From positions 8,866,001 through 8,930,000 of the forward strand of contig NGZR01000001.1 in the NCBI GenBank assembly GCA_002197995.1: a stretch of 64,000 bases of DNA, read 5' to 3'. The position numbers were made by a program, and so were the translations under genes. Below, piece by piece: positions 12,101 to 24,228 of the stretch. Each line of letters opens with the position of its first letter. The stretch's first letter is position 1. The stretch is from Gaeumannomyces sp. JS-464. Taxonomy: Eukaryota; Ascomycota; Sordariomycetes; Magnaporthales; Magnaporthaceae. Under the pieces are notes generated by a model that did not search any database, was not told the origin of the DNA, and saw nothing but the letters and a program-made list of their open reading frames with translations.

Positions 12101-12714
12101 CATCCGCGGATAACCTCTTTGGGCTAACCATGCAGAGGGCTGTAGAGGTGTTGATCATTTATGGTATGCCGGCGGCGTAAACACAACACGTTGCCCGCTT
12201 TCCCGTTCTACACTGTAGCCAGTCTCAAAGCGTCTCGGCATTCGAGGCTGGCGGGTTGCATTCCGAAGCAAAGAGCTCCCACAGTCCGTAGCATTTCCTC
12301 CGTCTCTTTTCCCCTCCCTCCTCTTGCCAATCGCATGTGAAACAAGCAAGGTCCAGAGAAGAGGGGAAGAGAGACAAGCCGAGACGGGCGCTCTGTGCGC
12401 AAACCGGGCTCTCAGGACCGGCCAAATCGGAAACCTCGGCCTCGCGCACTCCTTTTTCACCATAGCATTCGTTGGAGGTATGTCTTTTCATCCCTCGCGG
12501 CCCAGATGCCCCGAGGCTTACGCGACGATGGCTGAGCGACCTTTTGGTGATTGCCACACCCGCCGTCGCCTCCTTCGGATTCTTCCTCCTCGATTTTCAG
12601 GTGCCGCCGTTTCTGTGGGCATGTGGGCCACCCAATCGAGTGAAAGAATGACACGCAGGAGAAGGAGGAGGAGGTACACGATCCTAACCCCCTGGGGGCA
12701 TGCATCGGATCTGC

Positions 12715-12733
12715 AAAAAAAAAAAAAAAAAAA
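12715..12733 (+). repeat. Poly(A) tract, 19 A
   Basis: An uninterrupted run of 19 A in the gene-poor block, 227 bp before the 29-A tract at 12961. Confidence 0.9.
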
Positions 12734-12960
12734 GAAGAGCCGAACGGGCGCAACATCGCAATGCTTGTCTTACGCGGGCCAAAGGCGCCGACTGGCCCTG
12801 GCGAGCAACCTTCAAACCCCTTGGTTGCTGCTACCGTACATGACCTGATCCGCCGGGCGTCAGGCCATTGCAGGCGCCTCTCCAGTGGAGCGTATTGATG
12901 GCCAAGCCTAGACTTGCTCGTTTGTTCACGACCGGGCACATAACTGGCGTCCGTCGGCCG

Positions 12961-12989
<29 letters not shown>
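12961..12989 (+). repeat. Poly(A) homopolymer tract, 29 A
   Basis: An uninterrupted run of 29 A lies in the gene-poor block downstream of tim21. There is no coding sequence on either side, so no processed retrocopy is supported. Confidence 0.9.
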
Positions 12990-12991
<2 letters not shown>

Positions 12992-14055
12992 CGGCGTCAG
13001 CGACTTGGTCTAGCTCTTGGTTGCGAGACGGGAATAGCTACGGCGTGGAAAACGCATGGAGGCTTTTATTTGCCTCTCTCGTATGCGGCTCCTCCCCTCC
13101 TTCAACGACGAAGAAGAAAAAGACAGTCCCACAGAGAATCCCCAGGGGCGTGGCCGTAACGAACCGGATGCCCCCAGGACACCCGCCAGAACATTCGCCG
13201 ATGCAAGTGCGAGTCACAGAAAAGCCGCCCCGTAAAAATCTCTTCGTGCTGTCCCTGACGTGCACAATCACTGTCCTCCAGTGGGGGGAGGCCGGCCCTG
13301 TACCCCGTATGTACAGTGAGTGCAAAGCGGCGGTAGCGGTTGTGGTCCATGAGGGCTGCCCATCAAGTCCACATGGAATGTGCGGCGCGGGCATTGAGGC
13401 TGCAACCAAGCTTTTTTTGCAGATTTCGTCTCGCCGGCAGCCCCGCTTCGCACCCCGGAAATAACGCAGTACATAGAAGTAGGCAAGCGAGACAGGACAT
13501 TGCATCTCCATCGGGCCGTCGACGACATCTCCATTCTTGAATCCTGGCCGAGGCATGTGGACCGTCGAGCCTAGTCGCTCCGGGGTGTGTCCGACATGGC
13601 ACCGAAGAAAAACACGCATAGTTTTCGGGTCCCCTTTTCGCTGTGGACGTGAGTGAAAAAAAAAAAAAACACAGCCCAAATCCCATGTTCCCGTATGATT
13701 TCGAATCCATCTTGGCAGCGGTGAGAGGGATGAAAAATTTCCCCAAGAGTGGGCCGCCACGGGAAGGGAAAAAAAAGGGCCTAGGAAAGAAGGCCCCGTC
13801 GTGCATGAAGCCATCCCGCCCTGAGAATCGTACTGTGTGTGCCGTGCGGCCGTGGACCGTATGTGCAGCAGCAGCACTGGAGCCCGACCCACGGCGGAGC
13901 GGGAAGGGGCATCGAGAAAACCTCCGGGCCGAAAGGAGGGAAATTTCGGTCTGCAGGAAAAGAAGATTATGTGGGGCACACGCACAGTAGGAGAAGTGGC
14001 CGGTGAGTCTGGAGTCTGGAACTGCCCATCCATGCGTTTCGCCGCCACACATTCG

Positions 14056-16128
14056 TCACCTGTGGGACTGGCTGCCGGCATTGGCCACGGCTTCCTCCGT
14101 CTCGTCCTCCTCCGTCTCCTTGGCCACCGGCTCGCTTTGCCCGTCGCTGCTGTCTCCCTCCCCCTCCTCCGAATCATCCGGGTCCTTACCAAGCAGGATG
14201 TCCTCGCTCCCCTGCCACTGCGGTGGCATTGGCGGGAGCGCCGTGGCATCATCTTCCTGCCAGCCGTAGTCCTCATCGTCGTCGCTGTCCGGGATCTCAA
14301 GGTCCCCGTCTCCACGCCTGCGCTTCGGCTGTGCAGCAAACGTCAACGACACCGTGTTGGGCACACTGCCGTGGTCGAGTGATACAGGCATCAACCCGGC
14401 CTGTACACACCGTGTGCAGTCATTCTGGTTAGCGCAAAAGAATCACTCAACCGTAGGATATACATATACCCCTCGATGAGTGCCCAGAACAGGGTAACAG
14501 TGCCGGCAGGGGCAGAGCAAAGCGGGCCACCAGCACCAACAATGGGGCGAAAACGCGGGCAAGGTCGGTTGGCAACGTACGGTTCCAATATCAAAGGCAG
14601 CCAGCCGGACGTCCTCGTCCTCCACTCTCTTCCCGTTGATTTTCAGGGCAGCGGCGAAGCGGGCAGCTGTGGCGGTGCCGTCCTGCATGGACCAGTCCCT
14701 GAAAAGGACCACCCGTGTGGAGACGCCCTCCTCCCACGCGCTGGCGTTAACGGCGGGGACGAGGGAGGCGGCGGCCCCCCGCTCGCTGCTGCCGGCCTGC
14801 ATTCTGGTGGCGCATTGGCTCAGGACGACAACGGCAAGGTTGCGGGTCGCCGCAAGCTTCTGCAACGCCCCGGCCACGTACTGTAGAGTCTGCTGTCGCT
14901 TGGCGGCCTGTGACGGGACTAGACGTGATGAAAAAAAGGACGGACAAGATGGAATACGAAGGTCAGTCTTGGCTCTGTGTCTGACCACCTCACGTTGGGT
15001 CGAGGTTTTCTCGCGTTGCTGCAGGAAACCCAGTAAGAGTTGAGGGAAATCCAGAGCGGGCGAGCTGGCGCTGGAGGAACAGCGGGTAATCACCTTTGGT
15101 GCCATTCTTGAGCGTGATGGGCTTCGAGTCTGCGATCCTCGGGAAGGCATGGTTGACTAGCACCGACAGAGAGTCGACTACAACCAGCGAAGTGTTGTGC
15201 GGTATGCAGCCTACACTCGGCCTGCAGAGCAGGGCGATGAGATGGGGGAGAGTTGGACACGTGTAGTGAACAAAATTCTCGTCCAGCCTCGCGCCGCCGT
15301 CGCCGGTCTCGTCCGGGCCGACAGCCACGTTCAATCTCGGAGGACAAACTTTACTGAAGGCATCTACTTCGGTAAGCCGCTGGTCATCAGCACCCGAAGC
15401 GAACAGGCTCTCCGTTTGTGTCTAAGGCGGGAGGACGAGATGATCAAACCGACCTACCCACACCACTGCCCGTCCTTCGCGTAGGACGTTTGAGGCGAGG
15501 TGCAGCCTTGGGAAGAGGGTCAAAGTCAAAAGGGTGGCCTTGGTCTTAGCAGCTGACACATTCTCGTTCTTTGGGCGTGGGGGTAATATGAAAAAGGAGG
15601 ACATGCGCAGATGGAACGAGAATGAAATGCCCATTCCCGAGCCTCCACACCACCGCAACCACCGCCGCCACTCCACGCCCCAGAATGACGGTATGGAGAA
15701 GGAGAAAAGGCAAACGCCGCAGCTTAACTCACCCAAGCGATGTCTTGCCGACCCCAGGCGGACCCCATATCTCGGTCACGGCGCCCCTCTGCACGCCACC
15801 CCCAGCCGGCCCTGCGGCGGCGCGACCATCGTCGTCGTCGTCGCTGTCCCTGTTGCTGGGGGCCGCGGAAAGCTGCGTGTCCAAGGCGTCGAGACCCGTG
15901 GATACGAACCGCGAGGGGTCACAGCTTAGATCCGCATGCGCCTGTGCGGCTGAGACTGTCGGCAGCCGATCTGGGCGTGCGGAATGCGGCTTAGCGTTTG
16001 GGCACGCAAGAAAGGAGGCCTTGGGCTGCTGCTGCTGCTGCTGGCAGCCAGAAATAAACAAACTCACGCGTCGAGGGCAGGTCGAAGCTAGACACATCAC
16101 GTCCGTGAACCGAGTAGTAGTGGTCCAT
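14056..16128 (-). CDS. RecA/Rad51-paralogue ATPase, Rad55-like recombination mediator
   Basis: This is a RecA-fold DNA-repair ATPase. Exons are 16128-16068, 15955-15733, 15506-15458, 15379-15094, 14918-14581 and 14400-14056, giving 1302 nt and 433 residues with consistent phases. Exon 2 carries RFVSTGLDALD and a Walker A motif EIWGPPGVGKTS. Exon 3 continues GLHLASNVLREGRAVVW. Exon 4 has Walker B SLVVVDSLSVLVNHAF. Exon 5 has LAVVVLSQCATRM, which sits where the L2/ssDNA-contact region of RecA proteins begins. There is no amino-terminal helix-hairpin-helix domain, so it is not Rad51 or Dmc1. The GPPGxGKT form of Walker A and the short N terminus favour Rad55/Rhp55 over Rad57, but that assignment is an inference. 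The last 100 residues are an acidic Asp/Glu/Ser tail. Intron 2 ends with the less usual acceptor AAG, and intron 4 (175 bp) is chosen because TAG at 14919-14921 keeps the frame. Confidence 0.8.
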
Positions 16129-19100
16129 TCTCGCTTTCCGTTGTTGCGATGCCAAGCAACGAGTGCGTCGGGGCCTTTTTATCGCAGCGTATTCCCGGGC
16201 CCGGTCTGCCGCTCCAAGACCCCAGGCCTGGGAGTGTGATTGCGGAGGGGTGGTTGGCGGGTGGTTGGCATGGATGCCTTTTCCTCAGTCGCGGCTGCTC
16301 CTGCCCGTCCCATCTTCGAGTTTCTGGTGGAAGAAGGGAAAGCTTCCATCACGTGATGACACTTCCAACTCTTTGGGTGGTGCCTGCCCCTCCGACTTTC
16401 CAGATGGTCCCCAAAACTTCCATCGGACCGAGCCCGGCAATCACGCAAACCGACAGGCAAAATGGCTGTCAGTCAACGACACGGCGTTTGCTTTCGTCAG
16501 AAACGTCCGACCCCAAAGGCAAAAAATAATTGCATCCCGGGGCGGCGGCCGAAGTCGGGAGACTCTGCCGAGGCCGTCGCTGAGAATTGGAGGGTGTTCA
16601 TGCAGCGTCGATCTGACAAAGCGGTCGTGACTTGTCACGACCGCCTCAGTCTCCCTTGGCCCAGGTACCCCTCTGCACGCTTCGCTCGCGCCCCAGAGTC
16701 TTTGACATGGCAGGCAATTCGAACCGCCGCTGGTCCTCTTCAGGCACCGTCGCGAGCAGCCACTACACACGCATCCGTGGGGCAGGGCCTGATCGCCAGT
16801 CGGATGAGCAGCAACAAGAACTGGCACGTAACTTGGCGGTTTTGGCGGGACGCGATTCTTACCCCAACAATCAAATCCAGACCAGACCATCCATGTACCG
16901 TACCGCAAAGGGGGAGGGACCATCCCCGCATGGCTCAACCGGGTAACGGCCCCTTGGAGCCGGCAGTTTTATTTATCTTCGTTTTCTTGCCTCATGGTTT
17001 CATCCTGTCAAACGTTTCGACCCCAACCTGGATCCTGGTCTGACTGGGGAGGAAAAGGGTGGGGGTTTCGCGCTATCTCGCACACCATTGACCTTTCAGC
17101 TGCCCGCGGTTGCAATCCCGCGGGAACAAAACAACATACGAGACAGCGCGGCCACGTTCCGCACTTCTCCCTTCTGGTGACAAGGCGCACCCAAGGAATG
17201 CCGGCACTGCCTCTTAGGTAACAGCAGAGGGTAACAGCAGAGAAGCGGTCAAGACAAAAAAGAGGCGGGCGTGCTACTGCGTGGGCTCAGGCACCGAACG
17301 ATGGTGATTCACCACCTTTTCACCACCAAACTTGGACGATCCCCATCAAACCGATGTGTCACAAAGCCTCGGGGTCTAGCCAACAGATTGGCTGAGTGCC
17401 TAAGGAACCTACGTGGCGACACAGCACAGAACGAGGCTTGCGGCCGGCCGGGCGCCGCTGAGCTGGCAAGCGGCAGCAGGACCTGCACGACGCGACGAAA
17501 AGGGAAATGGTAAGAAGCAAGGGACAGCAGCGGAATTTGGGGGTGTGTGCGCGAGCGAACGCGCGTCGAAACGCACAGTCGGACGAAAATGCGTGGTCCC
17601 AGCTTCACGAAGGGAGTTGGGAGCACACAAGCACTCAAGGTAAAAATTAAGAGGCAAAACAGGGAGAAACAAAATGCATGATTTTCTTCTCCGTGTTCCC
17701 CAGGCTTGGCGTTGGCGCCGTCGTCGCCCTTGTTTTTTTTTTTTTCCCGCTTCTCCCTTTTCTGGGTTGGATTGGGTCCCTGTGCTCGGTCGTGCGGCGA
17801 TTTGCGCGCCTCGGGTACCTCAGGTTGTTTGTTTGCCCCCAGCGCATCCAGCCCGCAGGGAGGGACTGAAACGAAGACGGCGCCGCTCAGGGGTATTCAG
17901 CCAGCGATGCAGTGCGGCGCATGCAGTTGGCTGCACCGCGAGTGGAAAAGGCACAAGGACCGAGAAAACAAAACATGCAGAAAGTAGGGCGGGAAAGGTG
18001 CCAACTCTGTATGAGTGAGGAAGAAAAAAAAAAAAGACAGATTTGACTGCACTCGGGCCCGCCGGGAGGGATACGAGCGTTGTGTTCCCCGTCCCTCGCC
18101 GCCGTCCCCGGAAGCGAGAGTGCTCAAGCCGATTTGATGGGCAATCAATTTGCTCAGCAGGGGCAAACAGGGCCATCGCTCACCGAGAGAACCCTTTTTG
18201 TTACGCAAACGCCATTTTTTGCAGGGGGGTTTGCAGCTGCCTCGAGCGGCGGCGACATTGGCGAAGTGTGTGCCTGCAGCAGAGCCCGTGGTCTAGAACC
18301 ACACCAATGCTTCCAGCACAGGGTATTGGGCACTCGCTTGCTGCCTTTCATTCGTTTCTCTCTGTCTTTCTTTTGGGCTTTCCAGCTCCCACCGAACCGG
18401 CAATACCAGGCGGGCACCCGCGACCGACCTGACTGGGGACAAGCTGAGCCGCTCGGGTGCGAAAATGAAAATGTGAAATTGACGCGCTCGGCTCTGGGGG
18501 ACGCAGAGTCGGGCCACCCTGATAGCCTCCTCCAGCGGGAGCGCCAGCCGAAACCCGACCCGATCGCACCCCTGTTTCCCGCTCCTTGCACCCCCAGTTG
18601 CGCGCCTTCGCCCCAGCTTTTCCCCACCAACTCTCAATCTCTGTCTTTTTGGCGACTGTCTGTGCCTGTCTCGTCCCCATTCCCCTTTCCATGCCTCATC
18701 TCGCCGCTTGGCTATGTACAAAGGTCCTCTCTCCCCTGAACCTTGACCTTGACCTGGCCACCTTTCCCTTCGGGGTCCAGCAGGGGGGACCCCGTCCATC
18801 CGCACACGCCCCTCCTAGGCAAAGCACCCGACGCGCCTGCCCGGATCCGGAAATTCTATCCCATCCGAGTTCTGGGGGTAATGGTTTCTTTTTTGGTCAT
18901 GTTGTATTTTGTCGCTGGCCATTCTGCTCGCTGGCCTGGGGATCCGTCGGGAATGAAGCCAAGCCCCTGGCGCGCGAGGAGCAAAAGCCGGGGAGGCGTG
19001 GAGGCGAAGAGGGAAAGGGGACAAGGGCGGAACTGGTTTCTTTTGCCCGGGACCGTGTGGCCTGAAAAGGTTAGCAAATTCAATGGTTTGTTGGCTTTCC

Positions 19101-22100
19101 ATGCTTTCCGTTCGTCTTCTCTTTGGAGGTGACTAAAACACATGCGAAAACACTGGCTTGGGTTTTTATCGCCCCGGTTTTTTCGGCGGTTCCTGCAGTT
19201 TTCCCAGCGTGCGCCGAGTTTCCACCGCGGTTCAAACCCGGCGGCGCTGACATTACACACTCGCTCAGCCCAAATCTTGCAAGTCTAGACGTGCTCCACT
19301 GAATCCCGGGTTCCCGTAACGTCGGGCGCTTTCAGGTTTATCACGCAGCAAATGCCGCCCAGAAACATCTCAGATGGTGACTGTGGCGTCAGGATCCGAA
19401 ACAGTTGTTGGGGGCTTGATGGGCCAGCGCCCACCCATGATTCTCCGGACTCTATGTAAAGTTAAAAATTGTAGGTAGATGCCTGGTCCTGTGGGCGTGA
19501 GGTTACGTTGGAATGTCATAACTAGCAGCAAAGCGTGCGCAAAGCAAAAGCATGTGCCAACCACATGGAGAAATGGCGAAAGGCGCTTCCCCATGGACGC
19601 GCCCACAAAAAAGGCCCCCTCCTCCCCTATCAATACCACCAAGGGACTTTCCTGCTATAGCGGAACCCTGTCCGGTTGAGTCGAGAGGCCCAAGGGGCTT
19701 TGGAAGAGTGTATAGCCGGACCAATCAGGCGAGCCAGGAGCCTTCCAGCGTCGGGGAAAGTCGGCATTAAGGAATTGACGCGAGGCGTTGAAACCCGGGG
19801 GAAATCGAAGCACACCTTCCACGCACACGTCCCCACACGCGAGGCCACTGTGGTCAAGCTCCAAGGGGAAGAAGCGGAGGCTTTGGGAGAGGGAGGCGTG
19901 TGTATTCCGGAGGGAACCACTGGAACGTGAGAGGAGCGCTCAGAGATAAGAGAAAACTGCCCGGGCCTTTATTTGATTGAACTGTCTGTTACCCGCAAGA
20001 TAGACGCCCCGAGCGAGCGGTGGCCCGGTGAGGAATGGATCCCCCTGACCTTAGCGCTTGGGTGAAGCGTCCGGCCCTCAATCTGTCTGGCTTTTTTTCC
20101 CTCTGCTCTTTTGGCTTTTCTGGGGCATCCGCATTTTCACATGATCATATTGTCGTCGGGCGCAGGGGATGAATGGGGGAATATCTAGAACATGCCTCTG
20201 CCCTGCCCGCTGATTAGCTCCCCTTCGGCTGCCGCCCGCTGCAGACGGTGTGCTGCTGTCTGTAGGGGCTGGGACGGTGGGGAAGCCTGTTCCTTTCTCT
20301 CCCTGAGGTCCTGCACAATCAATGCCGGTGGGCGGACTGTCCGGTGTCGTGTCTGGCGCATAAGTCGGCCGGCCGGCATCGATAACGGGCAACGTGCAAT
20401 GACGGCCACAGGGATCCTGAAGATCATGGGAATGCAAGGGCAATCGCATGCTTTGGCCTTGGCCCAGCCATTTTGGCCCATTGGTCCGAGCCGACGGCTG
20501 GGCCGCTAAAATCTCGGCTGAAAAGGGGGAGAGAGGCAACATCGAATTGAGCCTACCCCGACACCAAGGACCTGGCATTACATTGCAGCCTCGGATCGTG
20601 ACGACAAAGAGATAACGACGACACAACCAACGACGTCCAAGACGCCCACATCAGTCGACTGACCGTCGCATCCTCTCCGCCGGGCCAAGGATTTTTCTGG
20701 GCCAGCTGTGGCAATCGCAGAAAAAACCATCATGGCTTGCCCGAGGTTCTATGTACTATCCGGAAACCTGCTGCTGCCATGCCTTTGCCCCCCACTCGCA
20801 AACCCCAAACTGACTCGCCGGCGTCCAACCTGGACTGAGGGCTTGGTGATGTCGCACGGCGTGCTTGCGTAAAATGTGCTACCTACCGTGCGAGCTCTGG
20901 CGGGGAGAAGGGTTCTTCTCTTCCTCTTGTCCTCCGGCTTCCTCGTCTGGTTTCCCCATGGGCATGAAATTTGGCTGTGTCCACTGGACTCCGTGTGTGT
21001 TAGCCGCGCGCCCGGAGGCCATTCCTTATTTTTCGTTCTTTCTTCGCAGGCGCCTGAAATCAAATCCCTCTCCCTCCGCCGGGCATCCCATAGCGGATTG
21101 CGAGGCCTAAACCAACCTCGGCCCTATTCCACGCTTCATCTCCGGGGAGAGGAGCCAGTCGAGGAAGCAGCGGCGTGCACGTGGTCCAACATTATGGAGA
21201 AGCCGGATCAATGAACAAGAGGCGGCGGGCTGTGGATCGGTGTCCAAGTGTCAAAAAAACAAAAGGGCAAAATAAGGATAAGGCTCGTTGCAACAGCACA
21301 AGGCTCAAGCAGCACGTGGATCACGCATTCGAGGTGAACAACCCCTCTTTCCTTTAATTTTGCGAGACCCCGGCAGCTCCCGCATCAAAGTGGGATGAGG
21401 TTTAAAATGGAGTCGGCTAGCAGCGCATATCAGGAAAAAAAAAAAAAAAAGGGAAAAGCGCGCCGGTAGAAAGAGGAGTTGGCCCCATCAACTCATTGCC
21501 TTTTTCTTTTTTTTTCTTGCTCCCAAGTCTCGGCACCCCCGCCCGCTCACCGAAACAAGAAAACCGGCTCCTAGTCCCCTCTCTGCGCAGAGCATCGTGA
21601 TGTAACATTGCATTGAGGATACACAGTCAAACGCAATAGGCGACACTTTACGTACGGAGCAGCGCTGAGGCCTCGGGGGTTGCTTCGAAAATATCGAATG
21701 TCTGAACCACCCGAGTACTCCTCCCGGCGTCCCCCACACTCGCTCAAAGAAGGAGGAGGCTCGGCTGGGGGCGAGATAAGCGACGAGGGTGTCCCCAAAT
21801 TTCCCACCTGGGGCGGGCTGGCCAAGCCACTACGAAGAGGAGAGCCAGAGCAATTGAGCGGGGAGAGGACAAGGAAGGAAGAAAAAAAATCTCATGATGC
21901 GGGTAAAGGAGTAGCCGGCAACCGTGAATCTGATATCATCATGCTTGAAGGCCGTGGATCACCCATGTGCGCAGCAACTTACTAACTCAACTCTCGGCCC
22001 TACGGAGCACCACTTTCTTCGTCAGCGACCCAGCCTGGCTTAAGCCACCTTTGGAAGCCTCGGCACGTACGTACACAGTATGTAAGCGGGTTGTATCGTG

Positions 22101-22685
22101 GGGCTGGGCATGGTGCCAGGTGTTTCGGTAGCGATGACATACTATTACATGGTAGAGCAAAGGCCTGGAGAGGTTGTCTTGTCCGGGAGCTATATGAAAG
22201 AAAGGTAATAAAGAAAAAAGAGCGAATTGGAGAAGAAGAATGGGAAAACATTTGCCGGCCTTCCCAAGCTTACCCCAGATTCAGTTGCAGGTGATGTTGG
22301 ATTTTGCTGCTTGGGCCGGGCGGTTGCAGCCCCGTGTCGCGTCCCAAAACCTCCCCATTCCCAAAGCAGGCATTCAAGGTCAGCAAGCTCGCACGCCTTT
22401 ACGCAATGGGGACCCATCCACCCCATCCTCCCAAGGCAATGACATTTGCGAAGATCTGCTGCGACTACCCGCCTGCCGGGAGGTAGCAGCTGGGACATGG
22501 GAGATCAACAGCCAGGGCGACAAAACTGTGTCCAGTCGGGTCAGACAACGCCGCCGTGCTAATTACGTAAAAAGAAGCTCGCGGTGCACAACCCTTTTGG
22601 AAACCTCCCAGACAATCCCCACGCTTTTTGCTTTGCCAACTTGAATGTACAGTATGCTTTGAGGACACGATCGCTGCTGAGAAGA

Positions 22686-22741
22686 ACGTCACGTCACGTC
22701 ACGTCACGTCACGCTGAAAAAAAAAAAAAAAAAAAAAAAAA
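22686..22741 (+). repeat. (ACGTC)5 microsatellite joined to a 25-A tract
   Basis: Five perfect ACGTC units plus ACG lie at 22686-22713. CTG... bases separate them by three nucleotides from 25 consecutive A at 22717-22741. This is a simple-sequence composite in intergenic DNA with no neighbouring coding sequence. Confidence 0.85.
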
Positions 22742-23234
22742 GCGACTGTGGGGATGGACGCAAAGGGGCGGGAGACTCCAGAAAGACAACCAGACCTCGC
22801 CCGCTGGCACGGGGCTGTGGATCACGAGAAAAGGCGAAGGCTCCGAGGAAGGACCTTCCACACCCACTTTTTGCGGTTTTCACCGAGCACAAGGCGAGCC
22901 CTTGCCTCGTCCCTTATCTTGACTAGATCCACCCCTTCATGACTTGGCTTTTTTTCTTTCCCTTTTTGTCTCCGCCTGACATGGCCAAAAATTAGCAGAG
23001 GTGATACCCTCCCCGCGATGCGCCGGGTCAGATGCGATGATGATCCAGGCGAGCCGCCTGAGCGGATCAGCAGCTGAGAGCTGAGAGCACTTGGCGGCAA
23101 TGATTGGGATTGGCCCCGTGGGGGTTGTGGGCTGGATGACAGGCAAACAACAGCCTATCGTACCAAAGCCCCGGTGGTGGAAATTGGATCCAAGAAGCGG
23201 CGTTCACAGCGAGAAAAGTGAATCGCAGAAAACG

Positions 23235-23263
<29 letters not shown>
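23235..23263 (+). repeat. Poly(A) homopolymer tract, 29 A
   Basis: Another uninterrupted run of 29 A in the creA-upstream desert. It is the same length as the tract at 12961-12989. The flanks differ, so the two are not copies of one element. Confidence 0.9.
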
Positions 23264-23267
<4 letters not shown>

Positions 23268-23859
23268 GTGCTTTGGGGCTTCACAAGGTCTCAAGGCCTC
23301 ATCTCGTCCTGTGAACTCGGATGGTGCGCCCCCCCGCCCCACTCTCCGCAAAACCCAGTCGAACTCGAACTGTTTGATCTGTGCCTAAAAAAGCACAATC
23401 AGAGACGCGCCCAAGGAGCAGCAAACAGCAGAGGAGAAACCCCAAAACAATTAATACCGGGGTTGAAGATAATCCCGGCGGCACATGGCCTCTGTGGTTG
23501 GGCGGCTTGCTGGTTTGTTTGAGTGGCTAGAAATGGATGCAAAAATCATTTTCGGCTGGATCGCCAGAGGATGGCATTTTCCCCAAACCATCGCTGTTTC
23601 CCAAATGGGCCTTTTTCCCCCTTGCTTTTCTCGCTATTGCACCGCCCTTCACGGTCTCGGCCGAAAATTTCTCTCCCTCCCCTTTGCCAGCTAACCTAGC
23701 ATGGCTGGCCAAGGCCAGCTCATCGGTGGGCGGCAGGCAAAGCGACACACACACACGCACACAGGCACACACACCTGGGGATGCAAAGAGTCAGGAGCAA
23801 GAGCCGTGAGATCCAATTGTTCGTGCATGCAGCACCGCCCGGTTGACGCCAGCCGCCCA

Positions 23860-24228
23860 ATGCGGTGGCCTTGGGCCTCCCTATTTGCTGCGCTGCTGGC
23901 TGCAGTCACGTCAGCCACCTCAAACCCAACTACACCGCCCGGCTGGGCAGGGAACGCGATTCGACGGCCAGACGGACAATCGGATTTGGGCGGGAAGGAC
24001 AACAGCCCACCTTGGGCGGGATATCTGTCGAGGCTTCCGGTGCCACGGGAGCGAGCCAACAACGGCTGGCTGTCCCATGTAGTCGTGGTGATTGCTGTCG
24101 TTGCTGCTGCAGGAAAGCAATTAACAACGCGGAAAGCGGCGAGCTGTTCCACGCGGGTCGAGAATGAGTCTGAGTCTGCCGCCCGATTACACCTAATAAA
24201 CAGAAAACCGCCTTCTCCGTTGAGGTGA
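23860..24228 (+). CDS. Possible small secreted or anchored protein (weak candidate)
   Basis: The open frame beginning at the internal ATG 23860 encodes 122 residues. It starts MRWPWASLFAALLAAVTSA, which has the basic-hydrophobic-small-residue layout of a signal peptide with a plausible cut after VTSA. A second hydrophobic stretch (VVVVIAVVAAAG) follows in the C-terminal half. No homologous family is recognised, there are no cysteine pairs typical of effectors, and the frame continues upstream of this ATG without a stop. In GC-rich intergenic DNA such Ala/Val-rich frames arise by chance, so this is listed only as a candidate. Confidence 0.15.
   Translation: MRWPWASLFAALLAAVTSATSNPTTPPGWAGNAIRRPDGQSDLGGKDNSPPWAGYLSRLPVPRERANNGWLSHVVVVIAVVAAAGKQLTTRKAASCSTRVENESESAARLHLINRKPPSPLR

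Larger units (their letters stand above)
9197..14055. other. Gene-poor intergenic block (4.9 kb)
   Basis: No recognisable coding sequence was found. Open frames up to about 205 codons (for example near 10.2-10.8 kb on both strands) overlap each other and have no known motif. The longer minus frame 13038-14339 is partly the antisense-frame shadow of the RecA-like last exon. The block contains several A tracts (19 A at 12715-12733, 29 A at 12961-12989, 14 A at 13656-13669) and scattered TAGG tetranucleotide repeats near 11050, 11400 and 11955. A lineage-specific gene or non-coding RNA could be present but is not visible. Confidence 0.55.

Noticed and set aside
13038..14339. 433-codon minus-strand open frame
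   Set aside because: Its first part is an alternative-frame reading of the RecA-like last exon and the rest runs through non-coding DNA with poly-A tracts; no coherent composition.
19225..19250. tRNA T-arm-like sequence (CGCGGTTCAAACCCGG)
   Set aside because: The stem does not pair as a T-arm and no acceptor, D-arm or anticodon arm could be placed around it.
22686..22741. Poly-A tail of a processed retrocopy
   Set aside because: The A tract follows a pentanucleotide repeat, not coding sequence, and similar A tracts occur throughout the intergenic DNA without attached genes.
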